Shown: piece by piece, positions 6,960 through 14,339 of the stretch
Numbering within the stretch: position 1 is the first letter of the stretch
Layout of the letters: each line of letters starts with the position of its first letter
Source: a virus
Strand: one strand, 5' to 3'
Virus record (IMG/VR): IMGVR_UViG_3300021964_000435
Span: 1 to 26,434 of that record
DNA: 26,434 bases
Program-made: the position numbers and the translations under genes
The notes under the pieces: generated by a model
The model's database searches: none
What the model was told of the DNA's origin: nothing
Seen by the model: only the letters and a program-made list of their open reading frames with translations

Positions 6960-7184
6960 ATGGATTTAAAATCAGATAAAGCTAAAAGCTTATCCAAGCA
7001 AGAAGCTTTTCAACTTATTCGAGAGTATATCAAAGATCAGATAGATTTGTCAAGACGTAAGCAGTTAGATGAAGATAATTTTACTTTACCTGCATGGTCT
7101 GAGCATCAAGCTTATCTAAATGGTTTTCAGAAATCTCTCTCAAAACTATATAATCTCATACCTGACCAAGGAGAAAATAAATGA
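6960..7184 (+). CDS. Small protein between portal and scaffold, 74 aa
   Basis: The start is the ATG at 6960, giving MDLKSDKAKSLSKQEAF. The frame is open back to a TTG at 6921, but that stretch is occupied by a strong promoter and would be a poor coding start. The protein is helical and charged (FQLIREYIKDQIDLSRRKQLDED) with a LPAWSEHQAYLNGFQKSLSKLYNLIPD C-terminus. It has no Shine-Dalgarno sequence, fitting a leaderless message from the promoter just upstream. Its stop overlaps the scaffold start (ATGA), and the scaffold ribosome site AAGGAG lies within its last codons. Function unknown; assembly-related by position. Confidence 0.65.
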   Translation: MDLKSDKAKSLSKQEAFQLIREYIKDQIDLSRRKQLDEDNFTLPAWSEHQAYLNGFQKSLSKLYNLIPDQGENK

Positions 7185-7900
7185 GTGAAGAACAAAACGC
7201 AACACAAGAACAACAAGTTTCAACAGAGCAGACTACCCAGGAAGCTCAAAATTTAGATAGCCCTTCAAAGGCTTTTGAAATTCCGACAGAAGCTCAAGAG
7301 TTTGTAGGAGAGGGTAAAAAGTACAAGAGTGCAGAAGATGCTCTTAGATCAGTTCCTCATGCACAACAGCATATTCAGACTTTAGAATCTGAACTAGCTG
7401 AAGTAAAAGAAGAACTAGCTAAGAGAAGAACGACTCAAGAACTTATAGATGAATTAAAGTCTGATCGTCAGGAAGAGCCGACAGCTCAACAACCTGAAGT
7501 GGATACAGATAGCTTAGAACAGTTAGTCCAAGCTACTTTAGATAGAAGAGAACAACAACGTTCTGCTAAACAAAATGCTGATTCAGTTGCTAGTAAGTTT
7601 ACTGATGCTTTTGGTGATGCTGCAGAGCAAAGTTATAATCACCTAGCTAAAGAAAATGGAATGACTATTCAACAATTAAATAATTTGGCTGCTTCTTCGC
7701 CAAGTGCTGTACTAAGACTTGCAGGATTAGATGGTAAACCTGCTACTAATGTAGCTAAAACATCTAGCTCTGTAAATACTGAAGCTCTAAAAGGTACACC
7801 TAATGCAGAGTTATCTGCTAAAGTTCCTCAAGGTGCTTCTACTAAAGACTTAGTTAAGGCTTGGAGAGCTGCAGGTGAAAAAGTAAAATCTCAACTATAA
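7181..7900 (+). CDS. Capsid assembly scaffolding protein, 239 aa
   Basis: This is an acidic, Gln/Glu-rich protein of low complexity at its N-terminus (EEQNATQEQQVSTEQTTQEAQN). It has a coiled coil at about 62-92 (QQHIQTLESELAEVKEELAKRR) and a C-terminal Lys/Arg-containing helix (ASTKDLVKAWRAAGEKVKSQL) like the capsid-binding helix of scaffolds. It lies immediately before the major capsid gene, in the order seen in T7-like phages (gp9 before gp10). It should direct procapsid shell assembly and leave before or during packaging. Its ribosome site AAGGAG is strong. The assignment is from composition, architecture and synteny. Confidence 0.85.
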   Translation: MSEEQNATQEQQVSTEQTTQEAQNLDSPSKAFEIPTEAQEFVGEGKKYKSAEDALRSVPHAQQHIQTLESELAEVKEELAKRRTTQELIDELKSDRQEEPTAQQPEVDTDSLEQLVQATLDRREQQRSAKQNADSVASKFTDAFGDAAEQSYNHLAKENGMTIQQLNNLAASSPSAVLRLAGLDGKPATNVAKTSSSVNTEALKGTPNAELSAKVPQGASTKDLVKAWRAAGEKVKSQL

Positions 7901-7911
7901 AGGAGACTTAA

Positions 7912-8892
7912 ATGTCACAATTAACAGGAAATACAACTGCGTTTATCGAATCGCAACAGTATTCTCAGTTTATCCTTGAGAACTTACATGACTATCTGTT
8001 ACCTGAAGGTATGTGGAGAGATGTTTCTGACTTTGGTTCAGGCACAACTCTTAACATTAAAACAGTTGGTACTGTAACAATTCAAGATGCAGCTGAGGAC
8101 ACACCTCTTAACTACTCACCTATCGACACAGGTAACTTAACACTTTCTATTACTGACTATGTTGGTGATGCTTGGAAAGTGTCTGATGATCTTCGTGAAG
8201 ATGGTTCTCAAGTTGATTCATTAATGGCTATGCGTGCTATGGAATCTACTCGTGCTCTTGGTGAAAACCACGAATCACGTTTCTTAGCAGTTGCTAACGC
8301 AGCTCACACAGGTGCTGATCTTAACTTAGTTAATGCTAGACCTCATAGATGGGTTGGTTCTGCAGCTTCTAACGTTAGAACTATCACATTAGAAGACTTT
8401 ATCGCTATGAAATTAGCTTTTGATAAAGCTAACGTTCCTGCAGGTGGTCGTATTGCTATCGTTGACCCAGTTGTTGAAGCTACATTAAACAGCTTACAAA
8501 ACTTAGTTAACGTTTCTAACAACCCAATGTTCGAAGGTATCGTTACAGAAGGTTTTGCTCGTGATCATAAATTCGTTAAGAATATCTTTGGTTTCGATGT
8601 ATACACTTCTAACTTCTTACCATCACTAACTGCTACAGAGGCTATCGATGCTTCAGGCTACGGCTTAACATCTGAAACAGCTCAGGTTGGTGACAAAGCT
8701 AACGTATTCATGTGTGTTGCTGATGATTCATGCAAACCAGTTATGCACGCTTGGAGACGAGCTCCGAAAACAGAAGGTTGGAGAGATCAAGAAGAAAGAG
8801 CTGATAAGTTCCAAGTAACTTCTAGATTCGGTTTTGGTGCTCAACGTGTTGACACATTGGGTGTAATTTTAACTTCAGCGACAGCTTACTAA
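7912..8892 (+). CDS. Major capsid protein, 326 aa
   Basis: This is an HK97-fold-type coat protein by context, following the scaffold gene with a strong AAGGAG ribosome site. Typical features are the N-terminal helix SQQYSQFILENLHDYLLPEGMWRDVSDFG, DTPLNYSPIDTGNLTLSITDYVGDAWKVSDDLRED, EDFIAMKLAFDKANVPAGGRIAIVDP and the conserved NIFGFDVYTSNFLP block of podovirus coats. Codon choice differs from its neighbours: Arg is frequently CGT, and Asn, Ile and Val codons often end in C or T (AAC, ATC, GTT), consistent with selection for very high expression. It should form the icosahedral shell. No truncation is seen. Confidence 0.92.
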   Translation: MSQLTGNTTAFIESQQYSQFILENLHDYLLPEGMWRDVSDFGSGTTLNIKTVGTVTIQDAAEDTPLNYSPIDTGNLTLSITDYVGDAWKVSDDLREDGSQVDSLMAMRAMESTRALGENHESRFLAVANAAHTGADLNLVNARPHRWVGSAASNVRTITLEDFIAMKLAFDKANVPAGGRIAIVDPVVEATLNSLQNLVNVSNNPMFEGIVTEGFARDHKFVKNIFGFDVYTSNFLPSLTATEAIDASGYGLTSETAQVGDKANVFMCVADDSCKPVMHAWRRAPKTEGWRDQEERADKFQVTSRFGFGAQRVDTLGVILTSATAY

Positions 8893-8902
8893 GGAGATCA
8901 TT

Positions 8903-9358
8903 ATGACTATTGAATATGATGCAAAACGAGGTGTAGCTGCTCACTATGGTGTTAGAACAACTGATGCTAAATATGGTGGACAAGCTAAATCGACTGGTAA
9001 GATTAAACGTGCTGAATGGTCTTTTGACTATAACGACTTACCTGATGCAGAGCAAGGAAACTTAGCTTTTGCTATTCCTGCTAATGCTACAGTTGTTTCA
9101 GCAACATTGATTGCTAATGCTGACTGGACTGGTGGTACATCTTTTGACGTAGGTCTTCAAACTTCAGCTGGTGCTGAAATTGATAATGATGGCTTAATCG
9201 TTGATGTAACTACACCTTCAGCAGGTGATGTTGTTACTGGTGCTGGTGCTTTAGTTGGTGCTACTATCGGTGCTTCTGCTGGTGAAGTAGCTGTAACAGG
9301 TGTTGCAGGTACATACTCAGGTGGTTCAGCAACTTTAATCGTAGAGTACTACGTTTAA
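8903..9358 (+). CDS. Probable capsid decoration protein, 151 aa
   Basis: The protein opens GVAAHYGVRTTDAKYGG, then KIKRAEWSFDYNDLPDAEQGNLAFAIPANATVVSATLIANADWTGGTSFDVGLQTSAGAEIDNDGL, and is Gly/Ala/Val rich and beta-like to the end (SGGSATLIVEYYV). Proteins with the HYG-R--D-K-GG start and FDVGLQ-SAG--ID-DGL core follow the major capsid gene in related marine podoviruses. It is preceded by AAGGAGATC, a strong ribosome site, and followed by a terminator-like hairpin, so it should be produced abundantly with the coat. A shell-decorating or minor capsid role is inferred from position, beta-rich composition and expression signals. Confidence 0.7.
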   Translation: MTIEYDAKRGVAAHYGVRTTDAKYGGQAKSTGKIKRAEWSFDYNDLPDAEQGNLAFAIPANATVVSATLIANADWTGGTSFDVGLQTSAGAEIDNDGLIVDVTTPSAGDVVTGAGALVGATIGASAGEVAVTGVAGTYSGGSATLIVEYYV

Positions 9359-9360
9359 TT

Positions 9361-9385
9361 AGGTTGGGGTCTTCGGACCCCTCCT
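9361..9385 (+). terminator. UUCG-loop hairpin after the capsid/decoration genes
   Basis: A perfect GGGGTC-TTCG-GACCCC hairpin (9366-9381) lies three bases past an extra AGG/CCT pairing (9361-9363 with 9383-9385). UUCG tetraloops are exceptionally stable and common in terminators and stabilisers. The following bases are AT-rich (ATTATAATTA) but not a clean T run, so partial termination or 3'-end protection of capsid mRNA is the likeliest role. Confidence 0.7.
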
Positions 9386-9407
9386 ATTATAATTAGGAAT
9401 TTTATAA

Positions 9408-10061
9408 ATGACAATTCAACATAATATTATCACAGACCCTGATATACATGAGCCTAAAGGGGTTGCATCTGCAACTTCAGGAACTGTATATAAAGCTGAT
9501 GGCACAGGTTCAGGTAATTGGGTGTATCCTTTAACAGGATTAGATACTGCCTTAAATAGTCAAGTATTTGAATCTGATGGTTCTGGAAGTGGTTCTTGGA
9601 AATATCCACCAGCTAAAGGACACGCAGAGATCTATATTAATGGAGGAACTACAGCTCATACATTAGGAAGTGCTTCAGCGTTTACTTTGCTAAACCCATC
9701 AGGTGAATGGACAGCTTCTGGATATGAAGATATACTTAGTGTTACTGCTGCTAGTGGCGAAGTTGACTTAGATTTAGCAGGACATTATAAAATTGACTTT
9801 TGGTGTAACTTTACAACTGCTTCTGTAGCTGCAGGAGCTTTATATAAATTTAAATTTGCTATTGATGGTGTAGTATCACCAAGGGTAGTTACTGTAACTA
9901 AACCAACTAATGGTGCTGATATTTTACACGTTGCAGCAACAGGTCTTGTTAGTGCTACTGCAGGACAAGCATTGTCTATGTATGTAGGAGGCGATGGTTC
10001 TTCTTCTTCTACTAATATAACAGTAACTGAAGCAGGTTTAGTAGCCCTACACTTAGATTAG
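9408..10061 (+). CDS. Head-fibre-like virion protein with C1q-like C-terminus, 217 aa
   Basis: The N-terminal MTIQHNIITDPDIHEPKG followed by GTVYKADGTGSGNW and VFESDGSGSGSWKYPP is a short imperfect repeat (ADG-GSGNW / SDGSGSGSW), characteristic of head-fibre and decoration proteins that bind the capsid through an ITDP-IHEPKG segment. The C-terminal region (KGHAEIYINGG, DLDLAGHYKIDFWCNFTTASVAAGALYKFKFAIDG) resembles a C1q/TNF-like beta sandwich. It follows the decoration gene and lies ahead of the tail genes. Possible role: surface fibre on the head mediating weak host or particle contacts. The family call is by motif memory and the function is inferred. Confidence 0.65.
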   Translation: MTIQHNIITDPDIHEPKGVASATSGTVYKADGTGSGNWVYPLTGLDTALNSQVFESDGSGSGSWKYPPAKGHAEIYINGGTTAHTLGSASAFTLLNPSGEWTASGYEDILSVTAASGEVDLDLAGHYKIDFWCNFTTASVAAGALYKFKFAIDGVVSPRVVTVTKPTNGADILHVAATGLVSATAGQALSMYVGGDGSSSSTNITVTEAGLVALHLD

Positions 10062-10070
10062 GAATAAATT

Positions 10071-10820
10071 ATGGCTAAAATGACACTACTTGATATTGTA
10101 CAAGACATAATGTCAGATATGGATTCTGACGAAATTAACAGTATTTCAGATACTGCTGAATCATTACAAGTAGCTCAAATTGTAAAAACAACTTACTACA
10201 ATATTATTGATGGTAAAGATTTTCCGTGGATGTATGAACTGTTCCAATTAAATACAAGTGGAACTACTTCTAGACCAACTCACATGAGTTTACCTGACGA
10301 TATTATAGATCTTAAATGGATTAAATACAATAATAAAAAGTCAACAGATACAAAAAATAAATTAGAAAAAGTTATTTATAAAACTCCTGAAGATTTTATT
10401 AATATAGTAGATTCAAGAGACAGCTCTTCATCTAATATATCTATAATAACAGACCCTAGTGATATTACTATTAATGTATACACAGATAGAGGTCCAATGT
10501 ATTTTACTTCTTTTGATGATGAGACTTTAGTATTTGATGCTTATGACTCTGCAAAAGAAACGAATTTAACTAACAGTAATACTCAAGTATATGGAAAACG
10601 ATCAGTAACCTTTACTTTATCTGATTCTTTTACTCCTGACTTACCAGTACAAATGTTTAGTTATTTACTTAATGAGGCTAAATCAACTGCTTTCTTAACC
10701 TTAAAACAAATGGCTAATCAAAAAGCAGAACAACAATCCGTTTCTCAAAGACGTAGAATGTCACAAGAAGCTTGGAAGATCACTAACGGCATTACTTATG
10801 GTAACTACGGAAGGAAATAA
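10071..10820 (+). CDS. Tail tubular protein A / adaptor (T7 gp11-like), 249 aa
   Basis: This is a mostly helical protein with N-terminal MTLLDIVQDIMSDMDSDEINSISDTAESLQVAQIVKTTYYNII and a PTHMSLPDDIIDLKWIKYN strand segment. The C-terminal part, NEAKSTAFLTLKQMANQKAEQQSVSQRRRMSQEAWKI, is typical of gp11-like adaptors that attach to the portal underside. Synteny (between capsid genes and the gp12-like nozzle) agrees. It should form the dodecameric ring connecting portal and nozzle. The start has no strong Shine-Dalgarno sequence (GGAATAAATT). The TAA overlaps the ATG of a 45-aa gene. Confidence 0.85.
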   Translation: MAKMTLLDIVQDIMSDMDSDEINSISDTAESLQVAQIVKTTYYNIIDGKDFPWMYELFQLNTSGTTSRPTHMSLPDDIIDLKWIKYNNKKSTDTKNKLEKVIYKTPEDFINIVDSRDSSSSNISIITDPSDITINVYTDRGPMYFTSFDDETLVFDAYDSAKETNLTNSNTQVYGKRSVTFTLSDSFTPDLPVQMFSYLLNEAKSTAFLTLKQMANQKAEQQSVSQRRRMSQEAWKITNGITYGNYGRK

Positions 10821-10957
10821 TGGATACAAGTAACACAAAAGCTTTTATACACAGTCAGCAATATGGACTAGTTAAAAAAAGTAGAGTCAAAATTAAAAAC
10901 CCATATAAACATTTACAAATTAAAGGAGTTAAAAATGGCAACAAAAAAAACAAATGA
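10820..10957 (+). CDS. Very small basic protein, 45 aa
   Basis: It starts at an ATG overlapping the adaptor gene stop (TAATG), preceded by AAGGAAATA as a ribosome site. The product MDTSNTKAFIHSQQYGLVKK continues with SRVKIKNPYKHLQIKGVKNG and a Lys/Asn tail. It is basic, with no membrane span. Its last 23 nt overlap the next gene in another frame and carry that gene's AAAGGAG ribosome site. TAATG coupling and a complete open frame filling an otherwise empty gap support it being real. Function unknown. Confidence 0.6.
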   Translation: MDTSNTKAFIHSQQYGLVKKSRVKIKNPYKHLQIKGVKNGNKKNK

Positions 10958-11429
10958 ATTAAAAGGTGCAGCTAAAGACAGAGCTAAAAAAGTTTTTGGT
11001 GGTGAGAAAAAAGGCTTATCAAAAAAATTAAGTGACTTCGTATCAGGTGTTAAAAAGCGTAAGGCTGAAGCAGATAAAAAAGCTTCAGACAAAGTAAAAG
11101 CTAAGAAGACAACTGCTACAGCTAAAAAGAAACCTACAGCAGCACCAGGTTCTACAGCTTATAAACCTACTAAAACAAACGTAGGTCCAAACTATGGAGC
11201 AACTACTAGAAAAACTCCAAAAAGAGCTGCTGGTTCTGAAGGCTACAAACCTACTAAGACTAATCAAGGTCCTAATATGTCTCGTGGCACTAAAGCTAAG
11301 AAAACTTCAGATGCTAACAAATCTGCACCTGCTACTAAGAAACGTATGGAAGATAAGAAAGCAGCTCAGAAGAAAGTAAACAAACGTAGAGGACCTTCAG
11401 GACCTTCTATGACAGGCTTTGGTCGATAA
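10935..11429 (+). CDS. Lysine-rich histone-like protein with internal repeat, 164 aa
   Basis: This is an extremely basic protein dominated by Lys, Ala, Thr and Ser, resembling histone H1 tails. Residues 1-65 are Lys/Ala helices (KKRKAEADKKASDKVKAKK). Two 15-residue repeats follow at 72-86 and 100-114 (GS--YKPTKTN-GPN), and the C-terminus is RRGPSGPSMTGFGR. It sits between the tail adaptor and the nozzle genes, suggesting a packaged or tail-associated protein. Non-specific DNA binding is likely from composition. A good AAAGGAG ribosome site lies upstream within the preceding small gene. No named family is recognised. Confidence 0.75.
   Translation: MATKKTNELKGAAKDRAKKVFGGEKKGLSKKLSDFVSGVKKRKAEADKKASDKVKAKKTTATAKKKPTAAPGSTAYKPTKTNVGPNYGATTRKTPKRAAGSEGYKPTKTNQGPNMSRGTKAKKTSDANKSAPATKKRMEDKKAAQKKVNKRRGPSGPSMTGFGR
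11148..11276 (+). repeat. Coding tandem-type repeat in the Lys-rich protein (two units)
   Basis: Units at 11148-11192 and 11232-11276 encode GSTAYKPTKTNVGPN and GSEGYKPTKTNQGPN, separated by 39 nt. The amino-acid identity (12 of 15) exceeds the nucleotide identity, because many codons differ at the third position. This points to an old duplication maintained for protein function, not a recent DNA repeat. Confidence 0.8.
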
Positions 11430-11430
11430 T

Positions 11431-11697
11431 ATGGAAACTTATAAAACAGCAGGAGGTAAAGAAATAGAAGTTTATCATGATCCTGCAACTGCTCATGTAA
11501 AAATTAAGTTTAAAGAAGGTGGACAACTTCCTGCAGAGCTTACAGGTGTATTTACATCTAAAGCTGTAGCAGAAGTAGCTGTACGTTCTTATATTCTTAA
11601 TAATCCAGTAAGTAAGCATAAAGAAAATAAAGAGTTTGAAAAAGAACTAATTAAAACTGCAAAGAAAAAGAAGGAAGTAGATGGCAGCGAAGACTGA
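11431..11697 (+). CDS. Small protein before the tail nozzle gene, 88 aa
   Basis: I start it at the ATG at 11431, one base after the previous stop, not at the TTG at 11419, which lies inside the upstream gene. The product METYKTAGGKEIEVYHDPATAHVKIKFKEGG reads as a small beta-rich domain, followed by a helical part (FTSKAVAEVAVRSYILNNPVSKHKEN) and a Lys/Glu C-terminal tail. It overlaps the nozzle gene by 17 nt in another frame, so the two are probably translationally coupled. I do not recognise a family; location among tail genes suggests a virion or assembly role. Confidence 0.65.
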   Translation: METYKTAGGKEIEVYHDPATAHVKIKFKEGGQLPAELTGVFTSKAVAEVAVRSYILNNPVSKHKENKEFEKELIKTAKKKKEVDGSED

Positions 11698-13996
11698 AAA
11701 GGTTTTTAATTCTTTTGTTAAGGGCTTAGTTACTGAAGCAAGTCCTTTAACATTTCCTGAGAATGCTTCTGTTGACGAAGAAAACTTTGTGCTTAACAGA
11801 GATGGCTCTCGTTCTAGACGTTTAGGCATAGACTATGAAGATCTATATGCTAAGACTTCTACAGGGTTTACAGCAACACAGATTCAAACAGGAAAACAGT
11901 CTTTTCATAAATGGGAATCTCCAGGAGGAGATACTACTGTTTCAATAGGTATTATAAGAGTCATTAATAAGTTATGGTTCTTAGATATGTTAACACCTAA
12001 TCCAAGTGCTAATTTACTAAACAGTGGTAATCCTATTACACTTTCAGGTTTAAGTAATTCAAATATTGAAACCACAGTTATCAATAATAAATGTATTATT
12101 GTTTCACAGGATTTAGATAAACCTATACTTTTATCTTATAATCCTACTACACAGGCAGTTTCACAAGAAGAAGTTTCTATTAAAATTAGAGATATTTATG
12201 GAGTTAATGATGGATATGATCCTGATTATCGACCACCAGGATGGACAGGTGGGTCAGGAGGATCTCAAATTGCTATTACTCCTGAACATAAATATAATCT
12301 TAGAAACCAAGGTTGGAATCCTAACATTGATTTTTATAATGATGGTACTATTTATGGAGCTACTCCTACTAATGTACTAGATCATTGTGCTAGACAAACA
12401 GAATTTCTAGCTTATCCGAGTAATTCAGATCAGTGGACTTTAGGTAAAAACTCTAATCCTAGTAATAGTAACTATGAAAAATTTAATGCTAAGATCTTAA
12501 AGAAAAACTCTACTTCTATTTATCAAGCTGCTAGAGGTTCTAAAATTATAGATGCTTTTGATAGAGGTACTTCTAGAATGGCAGAATCTGATGTTAATTC
12601 AGGTTTACCTTTAGATCAAGAAAATGGAACAATAACTACTGTAGCTTCTTATGCTCAAAGAATATTCTATTCAGGTGTAGCCTCTTCTGTAACAGATGGA
12701 GATGCTCGATCACCTAACTATTCAGGTTATATATTCTTTACTAGAGTTATCCAATCAAATGATGACTTAGCTAAATGTTATCAGGATGCTGACCCAACAG
12801 ATCCAGCAATTAATGATTTGATTGACTCTGATGGTGGATCTATCCAGATTCCAGAAGCAACCAGAATTATTAAAATTGTAGCTTCTCAAGCTTCACTTCT
12901 AGTATTCTGTGAAAATGGTGTATGGGAAGTTTATGGTGACACAGGTGGATTTATTGCTACATCATTCCAAACAAGTAAAGTATCTACAAATGGTGTATTA
13001 AATGGCAAATCTATTGTTAATGTTAATGGTAACTTTATCTACTGGTCAAAAGCAGGTATTTATATTTTAACACCTGAGTCAGTATCAGGACGATTTAAAG
13101 CTGAATCTATTTCATTACAGTCTGTACAGACTTTATTCTTAAACATACCTGATGTAGGTAAGAATAACTGTAAAGGTTTCTATGACGAAAAAGAAAACAG
13201 AGTTAGATGGCTATATAATGATTCTGATGATTATTCTACAAATAATTATATTAATAAATACAATAAAGAATTAGTTTTAGATTTAACCTTAGAAGCCTTT
13301 TATTTAAATACTATTTCAGATTTAGCAAGTAATAGTCCTTTTATTGCTGACTATATTGAAGTTCCAGGATATGCTGTATCAACTACAGATGCTGCTGTAG
13401 AAGCAGGTACAGATGCTGTAATTGTTACATCTACAGATCAAGTTGTAGTATCTCAACCTTTACTGGTTAATCGTAGTTCTTTATTTAGTTTTTTAACAAT
13501 TCAAGGGACTTCTTTTACAGTATCTAAATATATTAATACAGCATTTAGAGATTGGGTTGAAGAGGATAGTACAGGAGCTGATTACACAAGTTATTTAGTT
13601 ACAGGCTATGAGCTATTTAATGATTTAATGAGAAGTAAACAAACTCCTTATGTATTCTTTTACTTTAAGAAAACAGAAGATGGTTTTTCAGAAAATGCAG
13701 ATGGAAGTTTAGAACCTACTAATCAATCTTCTTGTAAAGTACAAGCTCAATGGAATTGGGCTAATAGTGCTACAAGTGGTAAATGGGGAACAGAGTTTCA
13801 AGCTTACAGAATATTAAGATTCTATACACCTACAAACGTTAACGATGATTTCGATACTGGCGATGATGTTATCGTAACAAAGAATAAACTTAGAGGCTCA
13901 GGTAAAACCCTTAGCTTAAAGATTACCTCTGAAAGTGGTAAAGATATGAGACTTTTAGGCTGGGCATTACCTGCAACAACGCTAACAACAGTCTAA
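11681..13996 (+). CDS. Tail nozzle / tail tubular protein B (T7 gp12-like), 771 aa
   Basis: The N-terminal VFNSFVKGLVTEASPLTFPENASVDEENFVLNRDGSRSRRLGIDYE block is typical of gp12-like tail nozzle proteins of podoviruses. Further signatures are FCENGVWEVYGDTGGFIATSFQTSKVSTNGVLNGKSIVNVNGNFIYWSKAGIYIL in the middle (a beta-propeller-like region) and the C-terminal GSGKTLSLKITSESGKDMRLLGWA. Length is close to T7 gp12 (about 790 aa). It would form the hexameric nozzle below the gp11-like ring and contact fibres. It follows the adaptor gene after three small genes. The assignment is strong on sequence style and synteny. Confidence 0.88.
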   Translation: MAAKTEKVFNSFVKGLVTEASPLTFPENASVDEENFVLNRDGSRSRRLGIDYEDLYAKTSTGFTATQIQTGKQSFHKWESPGGDTTVSIGIIRVINKLWFLDMLTPNPSANLLNSGNPITLSGLSNSNIETTVINNKCIIVSQDLDKPILLSYNPTTQAVSQEEVSIKIRDIYGVNDGYDPDYRPPGWTGGSGGSQIAITPEHKYNLRNQGWNPNIDFYNDGTIYGATPTNVLDHCARQTEFLAYPSNSDQWTLGKNSNPSNSNYEKFNAKILKKNSTSIYQAARGSKIIDAFDRGTSRMAESDVNSGLPLDQENGTITTVASYAQRIFYSGVASSVTDGDARSPNYSGYIFFTRVIQSNDDLAKCYQDADPTDPAINDLIDSDGGSIQIPEATRIIKIVASQASLLVFCENGVWEVYGDTGGFIATSFQTSKVSTNGVLNGKSIVNVNGNFIYWSKAGIYILTPESVSGRFKAESISLQSVQTLFLNIPDVGKNNCKGFYDEKENRVRWLYNDSDDYSTNNYINKYNKELVLDLTLEAFYLNTISDLASNSPFIADYIEVPGYAVSTTDAAVEAGTDAVIVTSTDQVVVSQPLLVNRSSLFSFLTIQGTSFTVSKYINTAFRDWVEEDSTGADYTSYLVTGYELFNDLMRSKQTPYVFFYFKKTEDGFSENADGSLEPTNQSSCKVQAQWNWANSATSGKWGTEFQAYRILRFYTPTNVNDDFDTGDDVIVTKNKLRGSGKTLSLKITSESGKDMRLLGWALPATTLTTV

Positions 13997-14009
13997 TAAG
14001 GATTATATT

Positions 14010-14339
14010 ATGATAGAGAAACCAGGACCTGGCATAGAGGTTATCTATGAGGAAGGTGAAGATGGATGGGTAGGACTTTCTTGGCATGAAGACATTCCTG
14101 GATGGGTTCTTCACTTTGTTGTAGATCCTACTTTATGGAGTCCTCAAAACTATAAAAGATGGAAAAAAATAGAAAAAGTTTGTAGACAAATACTTAGATC
14201 TAGAGGTATTACTAAATGTTATGGGTTTAGTAAAACAGCTAAAGAAGTTAAATATAATGCTTTTTGGGGAGCAAGACCCACAGGTAAATTAGTTCAACAA
14301 GGTGATCATTACGAAATGTTATTAGAAGGAGAAATATAA
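14010..14339 (+). CDS. T7 gp13-position protein, GNAT-like, 109 aa
   Basis: The protein has WVGLSWHEDIPGWVLHFVVDP, then a helix YKRWKKIEKVCRQILRSRGITKCYGFS, then KEVKYNAFWGARPTGKLVQQGDHYEML. Strand, helix, strand, then a GF/GA-P-G-like segment followed by a final strand resembles a degenerate acetyltransferase (GNAT) C-terminal half, as described for gp13-like internal virion protein A of T7-like phages. It lies between the nozzle and the gp14-like gene, exactly the gp13 position. It is shorter than T7 gp13 (138 aa) and catalysis is doubtful. Its stop overlaps the next ATG (TAATG). Confidence 0.6.
   Translation: MIEKPGPGIEVIYEEGEDGWVGLSWHEDIPGWVLHFVVDPTLWSPQNYKRWKKIEKVCRQILRSRGITKCYGFSKTAKEVKYNAFWGARPTGKLVQQGDHYEMLLEGEI

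Noticed and set aside
9763-9791. TTGACT, 17-nt spacer, TATAAA promoter-like sequence on the + strand
   Set aside because: It lies within the 217-aa head-fibre gene, the bases are explained by the VDLDLAGHYKIDF codons, there is no gene start downstream at a suitable distance, and the extended -10 TG is missing.
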